A stretch of DNA of 64,000 bases from Lytechinus variegatus (Eukaryota > Echinodermata > Echinoidea > Temnopleuroida > Toxopneustidae), in the NCBI RefSeq assembly GCF_018143015.1, contig NC_054746.1, positions 30,345,129 to 30,409,128 on the forward strand. Reading direction: 5' to 3'. Below the pieces are notes generated by a model. The model was not told the origin of the DNA and ran no database searches. It saw only the letters and a list, made by a program, of their open reading frames with translations. Below are positions 38,654-48,700 of this stretch, piece after piece; the first letter of the stretch is position 1; the number at the start of each line of letters is the position of its first letter. The position numbers were made by a program, and so were the translations under genes.

Positions 38654-39861
38654 TAACTTATAGAGTAAAGGAATTGTCAAGCGTTTCATTGGCGGGATCC
38701 GATCAAACGGAAGCAGCCCCCCCCCCCCTTCTTCATTCTTTCTATTTGCCCCTTCTCTCTTTTTATCAACCACATCCACTTCCTTCACTTGCGTACCTGG
38801 AACATCTCCATAGGGGGCCACCGTACCGGAGCTCCCAAATTTTTTCTTTTTTTTTCTTCTTGCACTCGTTTGGGTGGTGAAGTCTTCCATCCCTATACCT
38901 CGATGGGTTTGCGGATAGTGTTCCCTTCCAATCTCTCATTAATCAGAAGGGATATGTAGTGCCAACATTCATTTCGTACGCAGCTTCCAAAGCGATTCTC
39001 CTGTTACCTTCAGAAATCCGTTGTTCCAGTTTCTCAATGCTATCAAGAATGAAAGATCACTATCACGCCAAACCCAATGACCAGGTAAAATATGTTTCGA
39101 TATCCCCATCTCGGAGGAAAAGTTTTAAGACCACATTGGTAAATGTATCGTAGGCCTATACTAACTGCATGCTGTTGCCATAGCAACAACATTGTTTGTG
39201 GGCACGGTGAACGTGAATGCAACGTTGCGTTTGTATGAGCTTCTAATGAAAGTGACTATAGCTGATAGAATGGACGTCTGTTGAAGGGCGAATTGAGGTG
39301 GCAATGTCAAGGGGTGGTGCTTCGGCCGAGGTTAACTGATCTTTGATGTTCGCCGATAATCACTTCCGATGAGCACTCATCAACGATGCACAGTATGTAC
39401 TTCGAGACGATATAGCAGCAACTTGATAAGTAGCTCTTCCACCATGCTCATGCACAAGCAGCGGCCCAATGGGAAAATGAACCATGGGCAGCTAGAGAAT
39501 AGCCCTGAGTCCTATTTGACTTTAAATTGATTAAAAAAAAGAGAGTAAAAAGAAGGCAATTCGTAGAACTTTATAATAACACTCGGGTTTTATTTATTTA
39601 TTTGGTTTTGCATCAACTTTAGGTGGTTTTCACTCCTTATATACACTGGAATATTGTATTTTTCTTGTATAGAAAAAATAATCGATTTAACACTATTGGT
39701 AAAAATTTGTTCATGTAATTTTTACGTTTTCTTTCTAAAGATCTCTACTCTTCCCGTTTCCTTCCCTTTTTTCACTCCTTTTATCTTCATTTGGGGTGCA
39801 ATTATCTACAATGGAAGAGCGTATATGACTATGGCTAAATACTGGATACATTTCGGTGCAG
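38654..39861. other. Non-coding stretch, nothing recognised
   Basis: C run at about 38718-38728, otherwise unremarkable with no gene. Confidence 0.5.
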
Positions 39862-39865
39862 TTAA

Positions 39866-40278
39866 AGGGATGGTCCAGGTTGAAAGTATTATAACTTAAT
39901 AAAAAGAGTAGAATTCACTGAGCAAAATGCTGAAAATTTCATCAAAATCGGATGACAAATAACAAAGTTATTGAATTTTAAAGTTTAGCAACATTTTGTG
40001 AAAACAGTCGTCATGAATATTCATTAGGTGGGCTGATGATGTCACATCTCCACTTGTTCTTTGTATTTTTTAACATAAGAAAAAGGAAAGGGGAGATGTG
40101 ACATCATCAGCCCACCTAATGAATATTCATGATGACTGTTTTCACAAAATATTGCTACACTTTAAACTTCAATAACTTTATTATTTGGTATCCGATTTTG
40201 ATGAAATTTTCGGCATTTTGCTCAGTGAATCCTACTCTATGGATTAAGCTATAAATATTTTCAGCCTGGACCATCCCT
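39866..40278. mobile_element. Foldback MITE with TTAA target duplication, copy 2
   Basis: A 413-bp element starting AGGGATGGTCCAGGTTGAAA and ending CAGCCTGGACCATCCCT, flanked by TTAA at 39862-39865 and 40279-40282. The arms match copy 1 (18592-19173), including the block GGGCTGATGATGTCACATCT and its complement. The centre is reduced to a short A-rich loop. Confidence 0.92.
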
Positions 40279-40282
40279 TTAA

Positions 40283-42479
40283 GAATATGATGGGACTTAT
40301 CAAAAGCATGGGTGCCAAGCACACCCACAACACACACCCACACACATACCACTAACACACCAGTGATTTTCAGGGGATCTTGGTCGCCATCCTTCACTCC
40401 CTTCACAAAAACTCCATCCTATACCCCATCATCTCCCCCCCCCCCCCCCCCTCTGTCTTTCTCTGTGTTCTACTTCCAAATTATTGAAAATAAGAATGTC
40501 ATCAACCTTCAATCTTTATTTTCACTTGATTGAAGACGGTGCGTAGGAGTAATAGTTGAATCAAACCGACTGTCTCCTCATAATTGTAATATCTTTTTCA
40601 TTTTCATTGAGGCGAGGTGTTGATTATTATACCATCTGTATATAAGACACAGATAGACTGCAGGACTTGCATGATTATGATGACGAAGTCTTGATTTGTG
40701 AAATATGGAGGCGTATTTTCGAAACTCATTAACTTATTTTAAAGAAATTCAATGTAGAATGGTGCAATCCAATGTTCAAGGACTTATTTTGTTCATTTTT
40801 TCGCAATTATTGCATCAATGATCAGGAAAAACGCAACTTGACCCAAATATCTTTGGGGAAATCTACAAATTGTTTATTTCTTAAAGTTCAAAATTACTAT
40901 TAGATGAAAAAGAAAGAGTAAATGCATGCCATCTGAAATTTGATGTTTATGGGTATATTTTACAATTAATATGCTTAAATTACCAAAATATTCAAATTTT
41001 GGGAGCTGAAATAAAAGTATATATCATAAAAATCAACAAAGGTTCGTGAGACTATACTTTTATCTCTATAAAATATTTATTATGAATGGACAGTGTTGAA
41101 CTAAATAATTTTAACATCTTTTTATTAAGCTAAACATTGAACTGCAAGAATTGGCAGTCTATCATAATATGAAAAGTGACGAAACGTGCACTGACACACG
41201 TTACAAATTTTCAGTTAATATTCAATGCATAAGGGCGAACATACACATAAGGAAAAGTAAGTTTTGTATAGCAAAAAAATATTGACTAACTTCAATCCTG
41301 TACCGAATCTATACTGTGCCGAACTCTGCGACAATCGATTTTTTTTAAACATGATTGTAGAACGAGTATTGTCATGATTGTAGTTGTATGGGCAATATCC
41401 ATTTTATCGGTCAGCCTATAGCTCCTCTGAGAGATTAACAGGTACTTGGTCTTACACGGTGAATTATCTCAATGAAAAGGAAATTGAATTGTCAAACTAC
41501 GCATACTTAGCATGCTTATATGCGAAATTGTGGGGTTTTATAAAAAGAAAAAAAGGGGGTTATAAGGTTGCTTCGCCCTTCAACTGCATTTTTGTAGATA
41601 AAATCAGTCACGATATCCTACAAACACAAAATACCAGTACTACTACGAGCATCTTTAGACAAAGCATGCAAAAGGTCAATTTTCACAGGGCCTATATTTT
41701 GTTGATTTGTCATGCCATTCCATGAAAAGCTTAATTAGGCCTATACTTATTCAAATTATGTTGTTTTGATTGAATGTCCACTCAAAGATGTCAAAAGTAT
41801 AGATTTTCGTTATTTTACCCAGTGACCCCAAAACGTATTTGCCTTTCATTGGTTGTTGAGAGGAATAATGTTTAAAGGGAAGATTATAGGTTGCTCCATT
41901 GAGCACAAATAAAACTTGCTGCCACGCTAATGGTTCAAAATTGTTTTTATTTTGTTTGGGTAATAACTCTTTTCATTTTGTTTTAGAAACTTACTTCTTC
42001 ATATACTTTGACTTCTTTTCATCACCTTTAAGTTTTACGGTGGATAAGGATGAGAGAATGACCTATATTCGGTGACACCAATCTTCAAGGAAAATGCAAT
42101 AAATGAATCAATTTAAGTGTCAGAAGTTGTTCAACTATGACAAGTGAAATATCGAGATTGGATGAACGAGTTTTTGAATAATGGTCCAGTGATCCTCTGT
42201 TCTGCAAGGATAAGCTGATGACTTTAACATCCTTCTATTCATCTATCTTTAGGCGATATTGAACTACATGTATAATGAATTAGCTTTATCTTCTTTTTTT
42301 TTCATTTACGTTTTATCGTTTTGTATACACAATGATTCTTTGGCAGGCTCATCAGACTAAATGTTTTAGAGGCGTGCGCAAAGTATTTTCAAGAAGACAA
42401 ATCTGCCCCCCCCCCTCCACTGAAAACTTGGAGGTCGTCACATCATTCGCCTATGGGGTACATTTCCAATAACTATTAT
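40283..42479. other. Non-coding stretch with CA and C runs
   Basis: CA-rich tract at 40317-40362 and a C run at about 40435-40451. A 113-codon plus frame at 41384-41725 has no recognised motif, so it is not called. Confidence 0.5.
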
Positions 42480-43100
42480 GATTAATGTCGCAGGAGCAAA
42501 TGTCATGTCACCGATATCTTATCTTCTCATGTCGACTTAATGTTGACATGGCGAAACAGTTTGCCTTGCCAATGTGACTTATACAAAGTAACTTGTCGAC
42601 AAGATGAGATTATACCTTGCTAAGTCGACTATGCGATTCGTTGCGATCCGAATTTCAAAGAAATTATATTTGCTATATGCACATTCAAACCAAAGAGTCT
42701 GACCAATGATATTTTACCGATCAGAGTTCTGAAAAGTAAATGCTATAAGACTTCTAAATCGAAATTCAGTCTATTTCGACCAAGGTTCGACCCTCCCTGT
42801 ATAGGAACAAAGGCAATCCAAATCGTAGTGATGTCATCATCGGCTGCGACTAGAAGCCGAATTGGACTTTAAACCGACCACAGGGATTGCCGCAAAGCAT
42901 AATTATGATGTTATTATACATTATGCTGAACTTCAAATGAAATATATTTACTTCTTGGAACTTTCACATTTAATGCAAAATGCGATTTACTAAAAAATCG
43001 CATCGCATCGCTGGGATTTATATATAAAAGTAAAATCTCAAAATGGCGAAATCCCATTAGTTATGTTGCCATGAATGTCGACATGGCGAGAGATGAGTCC
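42480..43100. repeat. GTCGACA-type repeat interrupted by an inserted element
   Basis: Short dyads of one type, CATGTCGACTTAATGTTGACATG (split here as CATGTCGAC and GTTGACATG, about 42528-42550), CTTGTCGACAAG (about 42592) and ATGTCGACATGG (about 43075), lie either side of the insert at 42625-42950. The copy C MITE follows directly. Confidence 0.5.
42625..42950. mobile_element. Inverted-repeat element related to 25563-25909, copy 2
   Basis: Starts GCGATTCGTTGCGATCCGAA and holds CATCATCGGCTGCGACT and GCCGCAAAGCA in the same order as copy 1. The outer CTCACACT termini are missing or diverged. Its right boundary is uncertain, and a run of TCGCATCGCATCG follows at about 42998-43012. Confidence 0.7.
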
Positions 43101-43104
43101 ACCA

Positions 43105-43276
43105 CAGGGGCCGCGGAACAGATTTCACAGTGGGGGGGGGGGGCTGAGCCAAAAGTGGGGGGCTAACCATGCAAAAAATCACAATCATATGGTAATTTTT
43201 ACGTTTTTGTACACGGTTTTTTACAAAAAGTGGGGGGGGGGGGCTGAAGCCTCCTCCCCCGCTTCCGCGGCCCCTG
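43105..43276. mobile_element. MITE with CAGGGGCCGCGGAA ends, copy C
   Basis: A 172-bp element from CAGGGGCCGCGGAAC to GCTTCCGCGGCCCCTG with perfect complementary ends. CACCA is duplicated at 43100-43104 and 43277-43281. It is the best-preserved copy of the family. Interior G runs make the glycine- and proline-rich frames on both strands spurious. Confidence 0.92.
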
Positions 43277-43430
43277 CACCACATGTTACTTGTTAGAGGA
43301 GAACTTTTTGTGTGCTGTAGGCGTATTAAAGTTGGCGCTGTTGAAGAAAATGTGGCGCAGAATGGACGAAAACCAAAATGATAAGCGAACAAAGTGAAAA
43401 TACGATCTGGGGAGCGTCAAGTTCATTAAA

Positions 43431-43564
43431 GGACTTGTCAGACGTTTTATCCAGCAAGCCTGTTTTATTCGACTGTTACCATAGTAACAGTGTCTCTCAG
43501 CGAATCAGAATCAAGGAAAGATGTCAGATCTGACAAGTTGTCGGACAAAAATGTTGATGAAACT
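43431..43564 (-). repeat. GACAAGT-type dispersed repeat, copy 2
   Basis: The inverse of the copy at 6541-6676, starting GGACTTGTCAGACG and ending AATGTTGATGAAAC. It contains CTGTTACCATAGTAACAGTG and TGTCAGATCTGACA, each a perfect or near-perfect dyad. Confidence 0.85.
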
Positions 43565-44290
43565 CTCCCCTGGGCATAACCCCAAAACCGTGTTACGATG
43601 AGATGCGTGTAGAAAAAATGTAGGTTTTTTTTCCAGAAGCAACATAATTATAGACATTCTAGTAAATCAACTTGTGTGAGAAAATAACTATTCTCATCAC
43701 GGCTGAATTATGAAGCAATAATTATTAGATGGAAATTGGAGCCGCGTAAAAACGTCAAGTAAGGCGAAGTCTCTTTCTTCCCCCCCCCCTCCCCCATTTT
43801 CCTTAATTACTGGAGGGGGGGCTCGCCGCCACAAAAGGGGCGTGATCCCCTATGCCCCTACATCCCGCTTTTCATCAATATTTTCGTCGGACAATTATTT
43901 AATAGTCAGACGTACGCTTCACGGATCTAAAAAGTACCTAGGCCATATCACCAAACAACTAATTAACAAATTGAATGACCTTTGAATTTAGTGTACAATC
44001 GGTGAAATTTAAATCTCGATTTTTTTTTTTCAGAGAACTGCTAAAAACCGGCTATCAAAGTCATGAAAATCCTTTGTTCATGCAAGTACACTAGCTCTTT
44101 AATTGTGGCCTTCATGAATAAATATATTAAAGCATGATTATTTCAGATTTTGATAAGCCTGTAAGCTGTAGGCCTATAATAATTTTTTTTTCACGGGGCA
44201 CGGCCCTGGCTGCAACAGCGGTTAGAGGCCGGCCGAGCCTTTCGTCTATGACTATGGGCCGAGCCGAGCTATGCGGGTAAGACCGATCAG
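43565..44290. other. Non-coding stretch upstream of the KATNBL1-like gene
   Basis: C and G runs at about 43782-43820, otherwise AT-rich. No gene. Confidence 0.5.
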
Positions 44291-44339
44291 CAGATGTTGA
44301 CCAATCAAAACGTGATCTCAAACAATTACGATTTGAACT
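44291..44339 (+). promoter_or_regulatory. Candidate core promoter region of the KATNBL1-like gene
   Basis: TTGACCAATCAAAAC places a CCAAT box at 44301-44305. It lies upstream of a possible untranslated exon with a good splice donor at 44457 and inside a local patch of higher GC. No TATA box is evident. Placement rests on position and motif only. Confidence 0.3.
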
Positions 44340-44456
44340 GTCACGTTTGTTTACATTTTTATTGATTCGTGCGGAGCGAAGTTTCGCACAGAGCAGAGCA
44401 AAGGAGTGGAAACATTTGGCCTATATTTCAACGTGTGATTAGGACTTGGTATTTTG
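44340..44456 (+). other. Candidate 5' untranslated first exon of the KATNBL1-like gene
   Basis: Ends at TATTTTG followed by the strong donor GTAAGTTAATG. The next acceptor, TTTGTGACAG at 45582-45591, opens the exon with the start codon. The start of this exon cannot be read from sequence, so 44340 is nominal. Confidence 0.35.
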
Positions 44457-44539
44457 GTAAGTTAATGTGTTGTAGGCCTAGTTTGTTTTCAAATAAGTAG
44501 TCTATTGGTACCGTAATGTTCCTTGATTAAAATTTGACT

Positions 44540-45215
44540 TTGAGATTGGGTAGATCTCGAAGTCGGACCTGGCGTTAGCCGGTACGTTGCTAACCCAGGC
44601 AACATGGGCAAGGAGCTCCGGCCCGCAAAGCGGGCCGCTGGCGGAGCGGAGCCCAGGTCCAGGATTCGTCCGTGTAATCAAGGCAGAGGGTACTCTCCCA
44701 AAATGGGGTCGCAATAGCGCCCCAAATAAAAGGGGAAAAAATAAAATATGCACTTACGGTACCGCGATTAGGGCCTATAATATGCATGATATGAATGAAG
44801 GTCTATCGTGACACAGAATCGACATGATCGATCGACATCGAGGCACAAACTGGACCCTCAAATCAAAAAAGGAAAAGTTATGTCATGAAGCAGGGCAGCA
44901 GGCCTATGTTGCATTCGTTCTCCTTTCAAAATTGAAAACAAAATGGCCGATGGATACCAAGGACGAACGCAACATGGAGGTCTAACTTTTCAATTTGTTA
45001 AGGGTCCAGTTTGTGCCTTGAATAATTGTCAGGATTCTGTGTCACAATAGTCCTTCATCCATTATAATCAAGGTAAATGCATAATTTTTTTTTTCCATTT
45101 TATTTGGAGTGCTATTTACTATTGCGATCCCATTCTACCCCATTTTGTAGAGTACCCATGTTTGCCTAGTATTACACAGATGAGTCCTGGGTTAGTACGT
45201 TGCCTGCCCTCGCTT
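44540..45215. repeat. Large imperfect palindrome (foldback element) in the first intron
   Basis: Left-arm strings CAAAATGGGGTCGCAATAGC, GACACAGAATC, CACAAACTGGACCCT and ATGTTGCATTCGTTCTCC reappear as inverted partners in reverse order on the right: GGACGAACGCAACAT, AGGGTCCAGTTTGTG, GATTCTGTGTC and TATTGCGATCCCATT. The arms are about 300 bp each with small indels. It sits about 80 bp after the predicted first donor. Class and target duplication are not determinable by eye. Confidence 0.8.
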
Positions 45216-45591
45216 CGAAGTTCAGTAAAACAACCAATGGTACAGAGACCAAAGCTTTTGGTCTTCAGTGCAGTTCCCCTGAATTTCATTTTACTCTGAC
45301 TCATACAGACTGCAGAGTTCAGAGACTGAATCTTTACAATCTATTGATAAATAACCAGACAACTAGCAACTGACTGCTCCTTTTTTTTATGTGAGGGACC
45401 TGTGATAGTATTCTAAAAATTGTCTTAGAATTTAGAGCTGTTCATCGTACAGAGAAATGTTGACAAGTAAATCCACTGAAATATAAAGAAGAAGATACTC
45501 GTGGAGGATACTATAGGTATACATGGTTGTAGTACACATTCTGATACTGATCATTTGTTTGGGTTTTTTTTTTCTTGTGTCTTTGTGACAG

Positions 45592-45720
45592 ACACTAACT
45601 TTCTAAAAATCAACAGAGATGGCTTCTAGAGCAAGGGGACCTAATGAGGAAGGAGGATTCGTCAAATGGGACTGGAACAAAAACAAATACATTTGGGTCT
45701 CAAAAGATGACATCAAGAAG
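45592..45720 (+). CDS. KATNBL1: KATNBL1-like exon with start codon (residues 1-34)
   Basis: Acceptor TTTGTGACAG, 27 untranslated bases, then ATG at 45619 in the context CAGAGATGG. It encodes MASRARGPNEEGGF followed by a Trp/Lys-rich KWDWNKNKYIWV and ends in phase 0 at donor GTTGGT. Confidence 0.75.
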
Positions 45721-48700
45721 GTTGGTATTTTGATTTCTTGATCAAACTATCAATTCAGAAGCCAATTCTGTGAAATGAACATTTTGAACAAAGGCCAAAT
45801 TCCACCTAATTTTCTTCTTTAATGGGTCAAGCAACTTTTGATTTCAAAGCATAGCCATTACTGTACATGTATGTCACCAAGTTTGAATTGCAATCTTCCC
45901 TTTGTCCCCCTAAATCCAACTAAACAAAATATTGGAAAGCATCAAATGAAAGCCATTCTTTTTGGTGGCATCGAAATCTTTTTTCACCCTTAATTTTGAT
46001 TTAAAATGATTGTTTTGGTAGTATCAATGAATGGGATGGGAAGCTCCTTTATCATATTGTCTCATATATGGTATGATGATTACTTGTCTTACACATACTG
46101 AATACTATTTTATTTCATTATCTATTCATTCTTACAATTATCCAAGAATTAAATTACTTATTGAATGATCAACTGTCATATTTTGATGTTTGGCATAACT
46201 ACATTTATTGAAGGATAAGTCTCAGTCATGCCTCATGAATTTTATGTTTTATTCCAGTCTTCCAAGCCAGGCCAATCCAAGTATGCATGGAAAGATGGCA
46301 ATAAAGTGTAAGTGATAAACTTCAAATTAAATATCACTCTATTTCAATCTTTACAAAATCGGGGGGGGGGGGGGGGGGGTTATCTAGGTGCATCTCGGGT
46401 ATCAGCGGCGATTTTACTGACAATTCTATAATCCAATGAGATATATGGATGTCATTTGTTCAATCACTTTGTGAAACATCCCATTCCAGGTATGGTATAC
46501 ATCAAGCTTGAACAATAGAAGTTATAAAGCAAGCATTAATATAAGCTTTATACATGTAGGCTCTGATCATATATCTATGTCAAAATGATTAAAATGTGCT
46601 GGATATACTTTTACTCTAGGTACTACCAGTCTGAAGAATTGCAATGAGCCATTACTTCAGTCTCTATCAGTGTTGTAGTGCCTTGATGCTCGGCCTTGGC
46701 CTTAAGGCGCCTTAAGGCCTATTTTTTCAAAGCCTTGGCCTTGAACATTCAGGCCTTGGCCTTGAGAGGGCCTTGGCCTTGGCCTTGAGGATTTTGAGCC
46801 TTGAAATTTCAAGGCATTTTCAAGGCTTTTTCAAGGCATTTTGTATTTTGTACTTTTCATTTGTTTTATACAAGTAATTATAAATGTTTCAATTGTTCTG
46901 TACATCTAATGACACTAAATACTACCCGTCAGCAGCAGCAGAAGCAGTATGTGTACCTAGCAGTGCCATCAATTGCAATTATCATCACATAATTATGTAA
47001 CAAAGAGAAGTGATGAAAATTAATATTATTTATTGGTAATATGACGTAATCATGACTAATAAGGATAATGACAATATCAATAATAATGATAATAATTACG
47101 ATTAGGATTATAGTCAATGGCGTAACTACAGGGGGGCATGGGGGCACGTGCCCCCCCCCCCCCCATCGGCTGACTAAAAATAGGAGGAAAAGAGGGAGAA
47201 AGGAAGAGAAACGTAGTGGGAAAGAAGACAATGTTCATTATAATGTTATAATTATGTTATGTTACATTACATAAGAAACATTTTTTTCATATAAATGAAA
47301 CATAATTTGCTCAGGGCATATGTCTTCATTGTTCCTGGTGCTCCCATTGTCTGTTTACCGAGATATATAATCCTGTTATACTAAAACCTCCCGTTTTCAA
47401 GTCAATATACACCAAACTATCAAATATATTTCCTCGCACTTCGAGTTATTCTTTTACATGTACAAAAGTATGCTTCTTTTTCATGAATACTGTGATTGTC
47501 CCATTTTAAGGTCTTAATATAAAACATTTCCTGTCCGTGCTTACGTTCGCAGTAGTGGATTGGTGAAAGATGTCTGCTCTCCATCAATTCCTAGAATGAG
47601 TCCTTAAAATGTTCCTTTTTCTGTTTTCTGATCTGAATATCAAAAATTTTCAGCTCGCGCTTCGCGCTCGCATCATTTGGTTAGTGAACTATGTAAGTCC
47701 TTCTTGAATTCCTACAAACAAGCCTTAAAATGCCCCTCTTCAGGTCTGAATTTCCTAAATTTTCAGCTCGCGCTTCACGCTCGCAAGATTTGATTAGTGA
47801 GATGGGTATGTTAATTGTTAATCATGATTACAAGTGCTTTATGTGCATGTTTAGATGTAATTCTAACAAAATCAGCAAGCGCTTATTGGCACTCCCATTA
47901 GATGACTATGGTGAGATGTGTATAATCTTAATAGATAAAAGATTCCTAAAATATAGTCCTTAAAATCTTCCTGTTTGGGGTCAATATCTACAAAAATTTC
48001 AGTTCGCGCTTCGCGCTCGCATTATTTAACGAGACAGGTACGTATCATGATTACAAAAGATTGATTGTAATGTCCCTTTTTAGGTTTGAATATCAAAAAT
48101 TTTAAGCTCGCGCTTCGCGCTCGCATTATTTGACTAGTGAGATACATGTCCGTTTATTGGCACTGTCCTTATAAAAATATCTATATTAGTTCAGAATACC
48201 TGGCAACTGGGAGCGCTTTGCGCGCTCACTAGGCAATTCCAAGTTTTTGCTGGTGCCCCCCAATGCCGTGACCCACGGTACGCCACTGATTATAGTGATT
48301 TTATGACAGGAATAATTCTGACAGATCTGACTACAATTTTGACAACAATTTTCATACTCTAAAAATAGCTTACTCTAAAGAATGATAACAAGGTTGATTT
48401 CTATTCCATTAGGTTTTCCTTCTATTATTTTCTTTGACCAACAAGAATGTTTTAAGTCTTAATGATATTCTGAAAAGATTCGGTAAACTTGAACACAAAC
48501 TTCAATTTCGTCATTTCCAAATGGGCTATGGCATCAATGGCATGATGAGCCAAACATTTTGAGGGGCCAAGCATGGCATACAGAGCAAAATTTTAGGTTT
48601 CAAAATCAACAAATTTTGGATTGTGCTTGCATAAATTATTGTTAAGTAAGGTTTGCATTCAATTTACACAAAAAAATGCTTAGAATGTCTAGTTTTTAGA

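Noticed and set aside
43057-43392. Glycine/proline-rich frames on both strands
   Set aside because: They cross the CAGGGGCCGCGG element and its homopolymer runs, so they are not coding.
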